64,000 bases of DNA, taken from Gammaproteobacteria bacterium RIFOXYD12_FULL_61_37. GTDB taxonomy: Bacteria; Pseudomonadota; Gammaproteobacteria; Chromatiales; Chromatiaceae. Position numbers and translations under genes: made by a program. The stretch is taken from contig MGZB01000041.1 in NCBI GenBank assembly GCA_001801995.1, positions 1 through 64,000 of the forward strand, read 5' to 3'. The notes under the pieces were generated by a model. It ran no database searches and was not told where the DNA came from. It saw nothing but the letters and a program-made list of their open reading frames with translations. Shown here piece after piece: positions 1 through 8,458 of this stretch (within the stretch, counting starts at the first letter, position 1; each line of letters starts with the position of its first letter).

Positions 1-98
1 GACGACATTCCACCATCGGTTATCAGTCACCCGCAAGATTCGAGCAAAGTGTTCAACATGCCGCGTGATTTTGTGTCCGGAATAGGCTTGCCAGATCA
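1..98 (+). mobile_element. 3' end of an IS3-family insertion sequence (partial)
   Basis: Frame 3 from the window edge to a TGA at 66-68 encodes a short C-terminal tail containing HSTIGYQSPARFEQ. This matches the end of IS3-family OrfB integrase-type transposases, which typically finish with an 'LGYxSPxxFE' motif. It is followed by a terminal-repeat-like sequence (about 72-98, ending in TCA), after which mqsR sequence begins at once. The rest of the element lies outside the window. The family call rests on about 20 residues plus the position of the element end; the exact IS cannot be named. Confidence 0.6.
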
Positions 99-232
99 AC
101 AAGTCGATGACCACCTATGCCGATCATCGGGTTTGGCAAGACGTGTACCGCCCAAACACGGCGGTTGGGAATCCGTCTCTGAAACTCATGGTCATCGATG
201 ATGCGCTGATCGTCTCCTTCAAGGAGCTATGA
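99..232 (+). pseudogene. mqsR: mqsR toxin gene, 5'-truncated by the IS element
   Basis: The frame starting NKSMTTYADHRVWQDVYRP and ending FKEL matches the C-terminal half of the MqsR mRNA interferase (E. coli MqsR has KSMTTYSDH...WQDVYRP...VSFKEK). The N-terminal half is missing because the IS end lies immediately upstream, and an in-frame TAG occurs at 83-85 inside the IS. An ATG at 107 could still start a 41-residue peptide, but without the N-terminal part of the RelE-like fold it is unlikely to be an active ribonuclease. The stop overlaps the mqsA start (ATGA), so the original toxin-antitoxin coupling is preserved. Confidence 0.8.
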
Positions 233-636
233 ACATGAAATGTCCTGTTTGCGGTGCGTCGGAACGGATCCATGACAGCCGCGATGTGCCATTTAACTAC
301 AAAGGGGAAACTACGATCATTCCCTCCGTGACGGGTGATTTCTGCCCCGCCTGCGCTGAATCCGTCCTGGACATGGCGGAATCACGCCGTTTTGGCGAAT
401 ATGTAGGCGACTTCATCAAGCAGGTGAACGCCTCGATTGTCGATCCCAACTTCATTGCCAGCGTTCGCAAGAAGCTCGCGCTCGATCAACGCGAGGCGGG
501 CGAGATTTTCGGCGGTGGTGTCAATGCGTTTTCGCGATACGAAAACGGCAAGACCAAGCCGCCCCTGTCGCTGGTGAGGCTGCTCAAATTGCTCGACCGC
601 CATCCCGATCTGCTCAACGAGGTCAGGGCTGCGTAG
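229..636 (+). CDS. mqsA: MqsA-type antitoxin / transcriptional regulator
   Basis: This 135-residue protein has the MqsA layout: an N-terminal zinc-binding domain with two CxxC pairs (CPVC at 5-8, CPAC near 39-42) and a C-terminal XRE-type helix-turn-helix (about 70-128, including AGEIFGGGVNAFSRYENG). In the MqsRA system MqsA binds and neutralises the MqsR ribonuclease and represses its own promoter. The start overlaps the stop of the truncated mqsR (ATGA). The neighbouring toxin is broken, so this is an orphan antitoxin, and its native promoter upstream of mqsR has been displaced by the IS. It may now depend on transcription out of the IS. Confidence 0.9.
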   Translation: MNMKCPVCGASERIHDSRDVPFNYKGETTIIPSVTGDFCPACAESVLDMAESRRFGEYVGDFIKQVNASIVDPNFIASVRKKLALDQREAGEIFGGGVNAFSRYENGKTKPPLSLVRLLKLLDRHPDLLNEVRAA

Positions 637-697
637 CTGTGGCATCAGTCTTGATCGATTGACGCTGTTCTTCGGTCAGGCACATAACCCACTGTTT

Positions 698-1945
698 TTA
701 CGAAACCCCGGCCAACTCACTCCAGCAAGTCGTATAGCGCGGCGAGCGGTACTCGTTTTGCGTGCGCCAGGGCCGTTGGACGCCTTGGGCGGCGAAGAAG
801 ATCTCGCCGGTGCCCAGGCGGGCGTTGATGGTGTCGAGGGCCTGCATCAGGCGGGGGTTGTCGGTCTTGGGGATGAAGAGGTCGTCTTGAATGCGCTGGG
901 TGTCGATCAGGTCCAGCAGGATTACGCCCACCTTCTGGTAGCGGTAGCCCTCGATGAACAGCCGTTGCGCCAGGGCCTTGGCGGTCTGGATGAGCGGGCG
1001 GCTGTCGGCGGTGGGGGCGGGAAACCCGGCGGAGAGGGCGTTGCTGTAGACCTTGGCGTCGTGGCGGCCGGTCTGGAGGAAGACGTGGATGTGGCGGCAG
1101 CAGAGTCCTTGCCGGCGCAGTCGTTCGCCGGCGCGGGCGGCGTAGTTGCTGACCGCTTCAAGGATGGGGGGCAGCGTGGTGACGCGCTGACCGAAGGACT
1201 TGGAGCAGAGGATCTGCTGGTTGGGCTGGGTCTCTTCCAGGCCGAGGCAGGGGGTGCCGTTCAGCTCGCGGACGATGCGTTCGCCCACCACCGAGAGATG
1301 GCTCCGGATCAGCTTCGGATCGGCACGGCGCAACTGCTCCACAGTCTCGATGCCGAGGGACCTCAACCGGTCCGCCGAGCGGCGGCCGATGCCCCAGACC
1401 TCGCGCGCCGGCAGCCGCGCCAGGAGGCCACGAAGCTGTTCCGGGCGTTCGATCTGGTAGACGCCCTCGCCGCTCTTTTTGGCGATCAGGTTGGCCAGCT
1501 TGGCCAGGGTCTTGGTCGGCCCCAGGCCGACGGAGAGGGGGATGCCGGTCCATTGCCGCACCCGGTCGCGCATCTCACGCGCCAATTCCAGGGGCGGTTG
1601 CGGCAGGCGGTCCAGGCGCAGGAAGGCCTCGTCAATGGAGTAGATCTCCATATCGGGCGAGAAGCCGGCCAGCACCGCCATCACCCGCTGCGACAGGTCG
1701 CCGTAGAGGCTGTAGTTGGAGGAGAAAACCGCCACGCCATGGCGCCGGGCCAGCTCGCGCACCTGGAAGAAAGGGACGCCCATGCCGATGCCCAGCGCCT
1801 TGGCCTCGTTGGAACGGGCCACCACGCAGCCGTCGTTGTTGGAGAGCACGATCAGCGGCCGGCCGATGAGGGCAGGGTTGAACAGCCGCTCGCAGGAGGC
1901 GTAGAAGTTGTTGCAGTCCGCCAGGGCGAAGAGGGGGGCGGTCAT
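698..1945 (-). CDS. umuC: UmuC, catalytic subunit of error-prone DNA polymerase V
   Basis: A 415-residue Y-family polymerase, close to the usual 422 residues of UmuC. The N-terminal palm carries the metal-binding Asp10 in ALADCNNFYASCE and the catalytic pair Asp105-Glu106 in YSIDEAFLRL. The helix-hairpin-helix part of the thumb follows (WGIGRRSADRLRSLGI), and the C-terminal UmuC-specific region ends near WSELAGVS. With UmuD' it replicates across DNA lesions during the SOS response. The start overlaps the end of umuD by 4 nt (ATGA), the classical umuDC arrangement. Confidence 0.95.
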   Translation of the reverse strand: MTAPLFALADCNNFYASCERLFNPALIGRPLIVLSNNDGCVVARSNEAKALGIGMGVPFFQVRELARRHGVAVFSSNYSLYGDLSQRVMAVLAGFSPDMEIYSIDEAFLRLDRLPQPPLELAREMRDRVRQWTGIPLSVGLGPTKTLAKLANLIAKKSGEGVYQIERPEQLRGLLARLPAREVWGIGRRSADRLRSLGIETVEQLRRADPKLIRSHLSVVGERIVRELNGTPCLGLEETQPNQQILCSKSFGQRVTTLPPILEAVSNYAARAGERLRRQGLCCRHIHVFLQTGRHDAKVYSNALSAGFPAPTADSRPLIQTAKALAQRLFIEGYRYQKVGVILLDLIDTQRIQDDLFIPKTDNPRLMQALDTINARLGTGEIFFAAQGVQRPWRTQNEYRSPRYTTCWSELAGVS

Positions 1946-2457
1946 ACCGGATGGATGACGTTGGTGACCACGCCCCAGATATGCAGCTCGTTGCCGTCCT
2001 GGATCTCGATGGGGGCGTAGGCCGGATTCTCCGCCAGCAGCCGGGTGCGGCCGTTGCGCTGGTCGAAGCGTTTCACGGTCAGTTCGCCGTCGAGGGCGGC
2101 GATGACGATGCGGCCGGAGACGGGCGTCAGACTGCGGTCCACCACCAGGATGTCGCCGGGGTGGATGCCGGCGTTGAGCATGGAATCGCCCGAGACCCGC
2201 ACGAAGAAGGTGGCGGCCGGGTGCTTCACCAGGTGCTCGTTCAGGTCCAGCGTCCCTTCCAGGTAGTCGTCGGCGGGGGAGGGGAAACCGGCGGAGACCC
2301 TGCTTGCATAAAGCGGCAGGGCCTGGCTGCGGTTTTCGAGAAAGCCGCGCACGGCCTCGATCCGGCTGACCGGGACTCGTAACGGCTGGGTCGGTTCGCC
2401 AAATTTGCCTTGGCCCGGCGGCCGTCCGGCGCCGGGCCGCTTTCCGCCTCGCGGCAT
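1942..2457 (-). CDS. umuD: UmuD, self-cleaving S24 peptidase subunit of polymerase V
   Basis: A LexA/UmuD-fold S24 peptidase of 171 residues. The self-cleavage site is Ala56-Gly57 (VSAGFPSP), the nucleophile is Ser92 (SGDSML) and the general base is Lys129 (ELTVKRF). Cleavage, stimulated by RecA filaments, produces UmuD', which activates UmuC. The start at 2457 is preferred over an upstream in-frame ATG at 2517 because a GGAG ribosome-binding site precedes it. The N-terminus is longer than in E. coli UmuD and begins with a basic Gly/Pro/Arg tract (MPRGGKRPGAGRPPG), as in many chromosomal UmuDs. I could not find a canonical CTGT-N8-ACAG LexA box upstream, so SOS control is assumed, not seen. 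Confidence 0.92.
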   Translation of the reverse strand: MPRGGKRPGAGRPPGQGKFGEPTQPLRVPVSRIEAVRGFLENRSQALPLYASRVSAGFPSPADDYLEGTLDLNEHLVKHPAATFFVRVSGDSMLNAGIHPGDILVVDRSLTPVSGRIVIAALDGELTVKRFDQRNGRTRLLAENPAYAPIEIQDGNELHIWGVVTNVIHPV

Positions 2458-2533
2458 GGGATTCTCCGTAAAAGGGGCGTTGATCTGGGACCCTCGCGGG
2501 GTGGCTCTGTTACGCATGCTTCAATCCGGGATG

Positions 2534-2698
2534 TTAGGGCTCCGGCAAAAATAAATCGCCCCGTCTTGCTTGTCCTGTTGTCCGGCTTCTGTGTTGCGGC
2601 AAGCGTTACATAGGCCCGCTATGCGCCGCTTGCCGCGCCTTGAATCCGGACAACAATCCGGCGCAATACGGGGCGATTTATTTTTGCCGAAGCCCTTA
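2534..2698. repeat. MITE-like long palindrome (element A)
   Basis: The two halves are nearly perfect inverted copies: the 30-bp outer arms 2535-2564 and 2668-2698 match almost completely (TTAGGGCTCCGGCAAAAATA against its complement), and the similarity continues inward with both halves sharing the CGGCAAGCG core. The right end (TTA at 2696-2698) is the stop codon of ubiX. The termini TTAGGGCTC resemble those of the elements at 25055 and 38412. No coding capacity; probably a non-autonomous transposable element whose hairpin could also end transcription. Confidence 0.75.
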
Positions 2699-3313
2699 AT
2701 TTCCGGCAATCGCCTCGTTTCCCCACCTTGGCATGAGTTCGTGCCCGATCCCCAGGTGGTCCAGCACACGGGCGACCATGAAATCGGCTAGGTCGTCGAG
2801 GGTCTGGGGATGGTGGTAGAAGCCGGGGTTGGCGGGCATGACGACGGCCCCCATGCGGGTCAGTTTGAGCATATTCTCCAGGTGGATCTCGGAGAAGGGG
2901 GTCTCGCGCACTACCAAGATGAGCTTGCGCCGTTCCTTGAGGGCCACGTCGGCGGCGCGGTCGATGAGGTCGTTGCTGATCCCGGCGGCGATGCTGGCCA
3001 GGGTGCCGGTGGTGCAGGGGCAGACCACCATGGCCTCGGGCGGGTTGGAGCCGCTGGCCACGGGGGCGGTCCACTGCTGGCGGCCGAAGACGCGGATCTG
3101 TCCCGGCACTGCGTCGTAGCGTTCGCTGAACCAGCGGGTCGCCGCCTCGGGGGTGGCGGGGACCTCGATCCCCTGCTCCATGCGCAAAACAATCTGTCCG
3201 GCCTGGGAGACCATCAAATAGACCGGCCGTCCTGATTGCACCAGCCATTGCAACAGCCGCAGGCCGTAGATGCTGCCGGAGGCGCCGGTAATGGCGAGGG
3301 CGATGGGGTTCAT
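2696..3313 (-). CDS. ubiX: UbiX flavin prenyltransferase
   Basis: A 205-residue flavoprotein of the UbiX/Pad1 family. UbiX attaches a dimethylallyl group to FMN to make the prenylated flavin cofactor used by the UbiD decarboxylase in ubiquinone synthesis. The N-terminal Rossmann motif ALAITGASGSIYGLRLL, the central VVCPCTTGTLASIAAGISN and the VRETPFSEIHLENMLKL segment are diagnostic. The start at 3313 is chosen because GGGGAG lies about 10 nt upstream; the alternative start at 3334 would add seven residues overlapping mpl. It lies 4 nt downstream of mpl, presumably co-transcribed. Its stop codon is part of the adjacent palindromic element. Confidence 0.95.
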   Translation of the reverse strand: MNPIALAITGASGSIYGLRLLQWLVQSGRPVYLMVSQAGQIVLRMEQGIEVPATPEAATRWFSERYDAVPGQIRVFGRQQWTAPVASGSNPPEAMVVCPCTTGTLASIAAGISNDLIDRAADVALKERRKLILVVRETPFSEIHLENMLKLTRMGAVVMPANPGFYHHPQTLDDLADFMVARVLDHLGIGHELMPRWGNEAIAGN

Positions 3314-3317
3314 CGAC

Positions 3318-4676
3318 CTAACTCCCCAGGGCATTCAGCAGCCGCTGGTGTATCCCTTCGAAGCCGCCGTTGCTCATGACCAGGACGCAGTCCCCCGGCC
3401 GGGCCTCGGCCTTGACCTGTTGGACGATGGCCTCGACCTGGCCGAAGAGGGCCGCCTTGCCGCCCAGGGGGCTGAAGACCTGGCTCGCGTCCCAGCCCAG
3501 ATTGGCGGGGGTATGGACCAGCACCCGGTCGGCCAGCTTGAGGGAACCGGGCAACTGCTCGGCGTGGACGCCCATGCGCATGGTGTTGGAGCGGGGTTCC
3601 AGGATGGCGATCAGCCGGCCTGTTTGCATCTTCGCCCGCAGCCCGTGGAGGGTGGTCTCGATGGCGGTGGGATGGTGGGCGAAGTCGTCGTAGACCTTGA
3701 CCCCCTTTACCTCGCCCCGCAGCTCCATGCGGCGCTTGACGTTCTTGAAGCGGCCCAGGGCCTCGACCGCCACGGCGGGCGGCACCCCGGCATGACGGGC
3801 GGCGGCGATGGCGGCCAGGGCATTGCTGACGTTGTGGCGGCCACCCAATTCCCACTCGACCCGGCCAAGGGCCTCGTCCCCGAAACACACATCGAATTGG
3901 CCCCCGTCCGGGGTCATATGGGCCACGCGCCAGCCGCCCTCCGTTTCCAGATCGAACCACTCCACCGGGGTCCAGCAGCCTTTGTCGAGCACCTGCCGCA
4001 GGTTGCCGTCCCTGCCCGGCGCGACGATCAGGCCGGTGCCGGGGATGGTCCGCACCAAATGGTGGAACTGGCGCTGGATGGCGGCCAGGTCGTCGAAGAT
4101 GTCGGCGTGGTCGAATTCCAGGTTGTTCATGACCAGGGTGCGCGGCTGGTAGTGGACGAACTTGGAACGTTTGTCGAAAAAGGCGGTGTCGTACTCGTCC
4201 GCCTCCACCACGAAGAAGGGCTCGGCCCCCAGGCGGGCGGAGCAGCCGAAGTTCTCCGGCACGCCGCCGATGAGGAAACCGGGGTTCAGTCCCGCGTCCT
4301 CCAGAATCCAGGCCAGCATGCTGGAGGTGGTGGTCTTGCCGTGGGTCCCGGCCACGCCCAGCACCCAGCGGCCGTGCAGCACATGTTCGGCCAGCCACTG
4401 AGGCCCCGAGGTGTAGCGCAGGCCCTGGTCCAGGACATATTCCACCGCCGGATTGCCCCGGCTCATGGCGTTGCCGATCACCACCCAGTCGGGGGCGGGT
4501 TGCAGGTGATCGGGCGAGAAGCCCTGCATCACCTCGATGCCCGCCTGCTCCAGTTGGGTGCTCATGGGCGGATAGACGTTGGCGTCCGAGCCGGAGACCC
4601 GATGCCCCATGGCCTTCGCCAGTTGAGCGATGCCACCCATGAAGGTGCCGCAGACTCCTAAGATATGAATGTGCAT
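3318..4676 (-). CDS. mpl: Mpl, UDP-MurNAc:tripeptide ligase (murein recycling)
   Basis: A 452-residue Mur-ligase family enzyme that reattaches recycled L-Ala-gamma-D-Glu-meso-DAP to UDP-N-acetylmuramic acid in the cytoplasm. The N-terminal MHIHILGVCGTFMGGIAQ and the central ATP loop VAGTHGKTTTSSML are typical of Mpl rather than MurC. The C-terminal Mur-ligase domain contains the arginine-bearing EPRSNTMRMG motif. The ATG at 4676 overlaps the stop of the upstream membrane-protein gene (TAATG). A longer open frame extends upstream, but the conserved N-terminus begins here. Length is normal for the family. Confidence 0.95.
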   Translation of the reverse strand: MHIHILGVCGTFMGGIAQLAKAMGHRVSGSDANVYPPMSTQLEQAGIEVMQGFSPDHLQPAPDWVVIGNAMSRGNPAVEYVLDQGLRYTSGPQWLAEHVLHGRWVLGVAGTHGKTTTSSMLAWILEDAGLNPGFLIGGVPENFGCSARLGAEPFFVVEADEYDTAFFDKRSKFVHYQPRTLVMNNLEFDHADIFDDLAAIQRQFHHLVRTIPGTGLIVAPGRDGNLRQVLDKGCWTPVEWFDLETEGGWRVAHMTPDGGQFDVCFGDEALGRVEWELGGRHNVSNALAAIAAARHAGVPPAVAVEALGRFKNVKRRMELRGEVKGVKVYDDFAHHPTAIETTLHGLRAKMQTGRLIAILEPRSNTMRMGVHAEQLPGSLKLADRVLVHTPANLGWDASQVFSPLGGKAALFGQVEAIVQQVKAEARPGDCVLVMSNGGFEGIHQRLLNALGS

Positions 4677-5185
4677 TATCCCCCTCCGATTTTGGGGAAA
4701 AAGAAGTTGATGACAAAGGAGATAAGAATCGAATAAGTCAGCGCCAGGCCCATGGCCAGTCCCATACCCACCTCCAAGGCGTTGCGCAGGATATGGGCCA
4801 CCACCACGACCGACCAGACCAGCACGAAAAACAGCGATAACGCGGCCAGGGGAGCACCGCCGCCCGCCGCCGCCATTTGTAGGGGCAGACCCAAAGTCCC
4901 CAGCAGGGCGCCGCAACCCAGCAGGGCCGTGGTGGTCTGGAGGAAACGGGCCGGGCGGCCTTTGAACGACAGCAGCAGCCAGACCCAGGAGAGCATCAGG
5001 ACCAGATCCAGCAAGGCTGCGACGAAACCCTTGTCCAGACCGCCCACATCGGAACGCACCAGCAGGGTGCTGACCGTCAGGCTCAGTGGCAGGAGCAGCC
5101 AGAACAGCAACCAGACCCCCGGCAGATCCTGCGGTCCGGCCCGGAGCAGGCAGAGGTTGATGAAGTAGCTAAAAAGACGTTTCAC
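4676..5185 (-). CDS. small integral membrane protein, function unknown
   Basis: A predicted inner-membrane protein of about 169 residues with four to five hydrophobic helices (WLLFWLLLPLSLTV, LVLMLSWVWLLL, a Leu/Ala/Gly-rich stretch, FFVLVWSVVVVAHIL, YSILISFVINFFF). I do not recognise a family; the layout resembles Yip1-like or uncharacterised YIP-type proteins, which is only a guess. A GTG at 5185 is the likely start, because the first residues of the longer frame (to 5236) overlap the leader of the divergent rnd gene. The stop overlaps the start of mpl, which indicates translational coupling. Confidence 0.65.
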   Translation of the reverse strand: MKRLFSYFINLCLLRAGPQDLPGVWLLFWLLLPLSLTVSTLLVRSDVGGLDKGFVAALLDLVLMLSWVWLLLSFKGRPARFLQTTTALLGCGALLGTLGLPLQMAAAGGGAPLAALSLFFVLVWSVVVVAHILRNALEVGMGLAMGLALTYSILISFVINFFFPKIGGG

Positions 5186-5294
5186 CCGGCTTCCCGATAA
5201 AATCAGGGTGCATCTTAACCAATCATGGCGATTCAAGCCGCCCCTGATGGTGAAAAAGGTACTCAGTGCCCATTCCTGTTATCCTCCCTTCCCC

Positions 5295-6440
5295 ATGGAA
5301 ACCCTCTACATCGATACCCCGGCCAAGCTCACCGGCCTCTGCCGCCGTCTCCAGGGCAAGCCCTGGCTCGCCCTGGACACCGAATTCCTGCGCGAGACGA
5401 CCTATTACCCCAAGCTCTGTCTGCTGCAACTGGCCAGCGACGAGCTGGCCGCCTGCGTCGATCCCCTGGCCCTGGATGACCTCTCGCCCCTGCTGGAGCT
5501 GCTGCACGAACCGTCGATCGTCAAGGTCTTCCACGCCGCCCGGCAGGATCTGGAGATCTTCCTGCACCGCTGGGGGCGTATCCCCACGCCCCTGTTCGAC
5601 ACCCAGCCGGCCGCAGCCCTCATGGGCATCGGCGATCAGGTGGGCTACGGCGCCCTGGTGGAACATCTGCTGGACATCAAATTGGAGAAGGGCCATGCCC
5701 GCACCGATTGGACCCGGCGCCCGCTCGATCCCCAGCAACTGGAGTACGCCTATAACGACGTGATCCATCTGGGAGATGTCTACCTGAAACTGCATGCCGC
5801 GCTGAATCATCTCGGCCGCCTGGACTGGCTGGAGAGCGATTTCGCCGAGTTGGCTGACCCCGCCACCTATATCGTCGAACCGCCCGAGGCCTGGAAGAAG
5901 GTCAAGGGACGGCAGGTCCTGCGCGGGGTGCAATACGCCGTGCTGCAACGGCTGGCGGAATGGCGCGAGCGTGAGGCCGTCACCAATGACCGTCCGCGCC
6001 GGAGGCTGCTCAGCGACGAACTCATGGTCGATCTGGCGCGTCGCATGCCCCAAGGGCAGGAGCAGATCGAACGCCTGCGCGGCATGGACGAGCGCGATGC
6101 CCGGCGCTGGGGTAGACAGTGGCTGGCCCTGATCGAGGAGGGACGCCAGATGCCCAGGGAGATCTGGCCGCGCGAGCATATCCCGCCCAAGCTATCGCCC
6201 CAGCAGGAGGCACTGACCGATGTCCTCTCCGCCGCCCTGCGCCTGATCGCCAGCGAGCGAAAACTCACCCCCGCCGCCATCGCCGGCCGCAAGGAGATCG
6301 AACGCCTGGTCGCCGGGGACCCCAAATCGGAACTGCTGCACGGCTGGCGTGCCGCCGTGGCCGGACGCCAGCTCCAGGCCCTGCTGAATGGGCAGGCCCG
6401 CCTGGAACTGACCGGCGGCGAGCTGCATTTCTGTTCCTGA
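5295..6440 (+). CDS. rnd: ribonuclease D
   Basis: A 381-residue DEDD-family 3'-5' exoribonuclease involved in maturation of tRNA and other structured RNA 3' ends. Catalytic acidic residues are visible: Asp28 and Glu30 in LALDTEFLRETTY, an Asp in HAARQDLEIF and the final Tyr-x3-Asp in YAYNDVIHL. An HRDC domain follows (about residues 205-285) with a second helical domain at the C-terminus. Length matches E. coli RNase D (375). The ATG at 5295 begins METLYIDTPAKL; the frame is open further upstream, but that part is not conserved. It is divergent from the mpl operon. Confidence 0.95.
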   Translation: METLYIDTPAKLTGLCRRLQGKPWLALDTEFLRETTYYPKLCLLQLASDELAACVDPLALDDLSPLLELLHEPSIVKVFHAARQDLEIFLHRWGRIPTPLFDTQPAAALMGIGDQVGYGALVEHLLDIKLEKGHARTDWTRRPLDPQQLEYAYNDVIHLGDVYLKLHAALNHLGRLDWLESDFAELADPATYIVEPPEAWKKVKGRQVLRGVQYAVLQRLAEWREREAVTNDRPRRRLLSDELMVDLARRMPQGQEQIERLRGMDERDARRWGRQWLALIEEGRQMPREIWPREHIPPKLSPQQEALTDVLSAALRLIASERKLTPAAIAGRKEIERLVAGDPKSELLHGWRAAVAGRQLQALLNGQARLELTGGELHFCS

Positions 6441-6455
6441 AAACCCCTGTCTTTG

Positions 6456-7325
6456 CTACGGCGCCCGGAAACGATTGGTGAACCAGAGGTACTGATCGGG
6501 ACTGGTCCGTGCCACCCTCTCGATGTGGTCGTTGATGGCCTGCGCCCGCGGCAATAAATCCGCCGGGAGCTGTTCCGTTATGTCCGTCAACCGGACCCTG
6601 TACCTGTTGAACCCCTGGTAACATTCGAAAAATATGACTCGAACACGGGGGCGCAGGCTCAATCGCGCGGCCAGGGTCATGGTGTAGGACTTTCTTCCGA
6701 AGAAATCCAACCAGTCTCCCGAGCCCCTGGGCGGCCTCATGTCGGTGTACATCAAGGCGGCGCCATTATTTTTGAGTGTGTCGAGCAGGAAGCGGATCGA
6801 ACCCGGATCGCTGGATGGCAGGGCCGTGAAGCGAGGGGGCTGGTGGCGTAGCGACAGGATGAAAGAGGCAATCCGGCTTTTTGAGTTTTGATAGATGTAA
6901 CAGAGGGGGGCATGGCGCCCGATGCAACGAACCAACGGTTCCGGCGAACTCAAATGCCCGCCGACGAAGAGGGTTGGATTCCGGCCGAGGCCGTCGAGAA
7001 TCTCTTGCCCTGATTCAACGCTGACATGGCGGGAGACGACAGAATCTCTGTTCAGCCACCACCAGGGATAATCCAGAACGACGCGCGAAATAACGACCAG
7101 GTAGCGCCGGAATTGCGCCTCCGGGTTGTCGATGCCGAGGGAGCGCATCAAGGCAATGACCCGTTCACGCTTCCGTTTTACGAGATACCAGGCCGATTTT
7201 CCGAGCAAATAACCCAAGACGTGCAGCCACCACAGCGGCATTCTGCTCCATAGCCACAGAAACGCCCTGCCGGTGTTGTGTGCGGCCGATGGGGGATTGA
7301 TAGGGGGTGAATGATTTCCTGACAT
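6456..7325 (-). CDS. LpxL/HtrB-like lysophospholipid acyltransferase
   Basis: A 289-residue protein of the LpxL/LpxM (HtrB) branch of the LPLAT superfamily, which transfers acyl chains to lipid A or related lipids at the inner membrane. The catalytic HX4D/E motif is present as HLSSPE within LFVGGHLSSPEP, and a hydrophobic N-terminal segment (WWLHVLGYLLGKSAWYLV) would anchor the enzyme. Conserved downstream regions include ALMYTDMRPPRG and FTNRFRAP at the end. In this family the neighbouring genes are often unrelated, as here. It could act on an ornithine- or aryl-lipid rather than lipid A. Convergent with rnd, 15 nt apart. Confidence 0.8.
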   Translation of the reverse strand: MSGNHSPPINPPSAAHNTGRAFLWLWSRMPLWWLHVLGYLLGKSAWYLVKRKRERVIALMRSLGIDNPEAQFRRYLVVISRVVLDYPWWWLNRDSVVSRHVSVESGQEILDGLGRNPTLFVGGHLSSPEPLVRCIGRHAPLCYIYQNSKSRIASFILSLRHQPPRFTALPSSDPGSIRFLLDTLKNNGAALMYTDMRPPRGSGDWLDFFGRKSYTMTLAARLSLRPRVRVIFFECYQGFNRYRVRLTDITEQLPADLLPRAQAINDHIERVARTSPDQYLWFTNRFRAP

Positions 7326-7388
7326 CCTGTTGGAACGTTCTCGGTTGCCGTCTTGTAGGGGTAAAGGTCAGCGGCCGTGAAAAGACAC

Positions 7389-7418
7389 CCCCTCTCCCCT
7401 GAGCAGGGGAGAGGGGGA
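7389..7418. terminator. perfect 12-bp GC-rich hairpin
   Basis: Arms 7389-7400 (CCCCCTCTCCCC) and 7407-7418 are perfectly complementary around a 6-nt loop. It lies 38 nt past the stop of the GDSL esterase gene and 64 nt upstream of the acyltransferase start. There is no U-run, so it may be a factor-assisted terminator or a dispersed REP-like hairpin. Confidence 0.45.
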
Positions 7419-7455
7419 TACTTCACAACCGCTCAGCGGCGCAGGTTGCCTGCGA

Positions 7456-8400
7456 TTATTGCGCGGGTGGATGCGAGGCGGGTCCCTTTGCCCCTTCGGG
7501 GGGTACGGGTTCCAGGGACGGCTCCGGCGTGATATCGGTGGCTGCGTCGTTTGCCTTGCCGGGGGCGTCTTCGGGATCGACGTCGGCGTCGGGGACGGGA
7601 TCGCGAATCGCGGGGGGCGTGGTTGGGGCAGGCGTGTTGGGGGTGGCGCTGGCGACGGCCTGGTGCCAGATATCGGCGATCTGGTCATAGCCGGCCCCGT
7701 TGGGGTGGTTGCCGTCACGGTCGAGGGTGGCCCGGTTCTGGAGCAAGGTCGTGGTGGAGAAATCGACAAGGGTCACGCCCAGACGGGCGGCGGTCTTGCG
7801 GATGATGTCGTTGTATTTGGCGATCTGCGCCGCCATCCTCGGCACCTCTTCGGCGGTGAAGCGGTCGAAGCTGCTTTGCCGGAGGAGTTGGTCGGTCATG
7901 ACCGGGCGTTTCGACTGGTCGTCCAGCAGTGCGATGTAGACGCTCGCCCCGCCGCTCTGAAGGGACGCCAGGATGGTGTTGATGTTGTCGGAGAAGATGG
8001 CCGACGACTCGCGCTCGCAGCTCTCATAGTCGTTGGGATACTGCTCGTCGCAGACGAAGTTGTAGAGGCCGAAGAGATCGTTGCTGCCGATCCAGACCAG
8101 GGCCACCTTGGCGTTCCCTGGGGGGGCCTTGCCAAGCTGTTCCAGCGCCGGTTCCAGTTGGGCGTCGATCAGGTCGTCCGTGGTCATGCCCGACTGCGCC
8201 AGATTCATCAGTCTGGTGCTCGGATAGGCCGCCTCCAGCTTCTTCTGGAGCCGTGCCGGATAGCCGCCTCCGCCCTCGGCATCCCCATCGCCCTTGGTCA
8301 GGCTGTCACCCAGGGTCACCAGGGTGATGGGCTGTGCAAAGGCCTGTGATGCGCCGAATAGCAGTAACAGTGAAATGCAGAAGTAACGAAGCTGGCTCAT
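7456..8400 (-). CDS. exported GDSL/SGNH-family esterase (TesA-like)
   Basis: A secreted SGNH hydrolase of about 314 residues. A signal peptide (MSQLRYFCISLLLLFGASQAFA) precedes block I with the nucleophile Ser (TLGDSLTKG). Block III is WIGSNDLF and block V contains the catalytic Asp/His (DGNHPNGAGYDQIAD). The fold corresponds to TesA/lysophospholipase L1 enzymes, which hydrolyse acyl esters in the periplasm. Unlike TesA it has a C-terminal extension of about 70 residues rich in Pro, Ala, Asp and Glu that looks disordered. The start at 8400 has GGGAGG just upstream; a longer frame to 8439 lacks support. Confidence 0.85.
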   Translation of the reverse strand: MSQLRYFCISLLLLFGASQAFAQPITLVTLGDSLTKGDGDAEGGGGYPARLQKKLEAAYPSTRLMNLAQSGMTTDDLIDAQLEPALEQLGKAPPGNAKVALVWIGSNDLFGLYNFVCDEQYPNDYESCERESSAIFSDNINTILASLQSGGASVYIALLDDQSKRPVMTDQLLRQSSFDRFTAEEVPRMAAQIAKYNDIIRKTAARLGVTLVDFSTTTLLQNRATLDRDGNHPNGAGYDQIADIWHQAVASATPNTPAPTTPPAIRDPVPDADVDPEDAPGKANDAATDITPEPSLEPVPPEGAKGPASHPPAQ

Positions 8401-8458
8401 GGGTCCTCCCGTTCCTGGAAATGGATCGGTCTCGCGCAAATATTATCTGATTTGTCGC

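Noticed and set aside
659-2020. Long plus-strand open frame opposite umuC and umuD
   Set aside because: Glycine/alanine/leucine-rich shadow of the GC-rich genes; no family motif, no start signal, while umuC and umuD are unmistakable. The same applies to plus-strand frames opposite mpl (3270-4661), the GGDEF/EAL gene (41585-43216), the VWA gene (45843-47210) and the receptor (58688-60400).
2458-2540. LexA operator before umuD
   Set aside because: I looked for CTGT-N8-ACAG on both strands and did not find it; a divergent LexA motif cannot be judged without knowing this organism's LexA.
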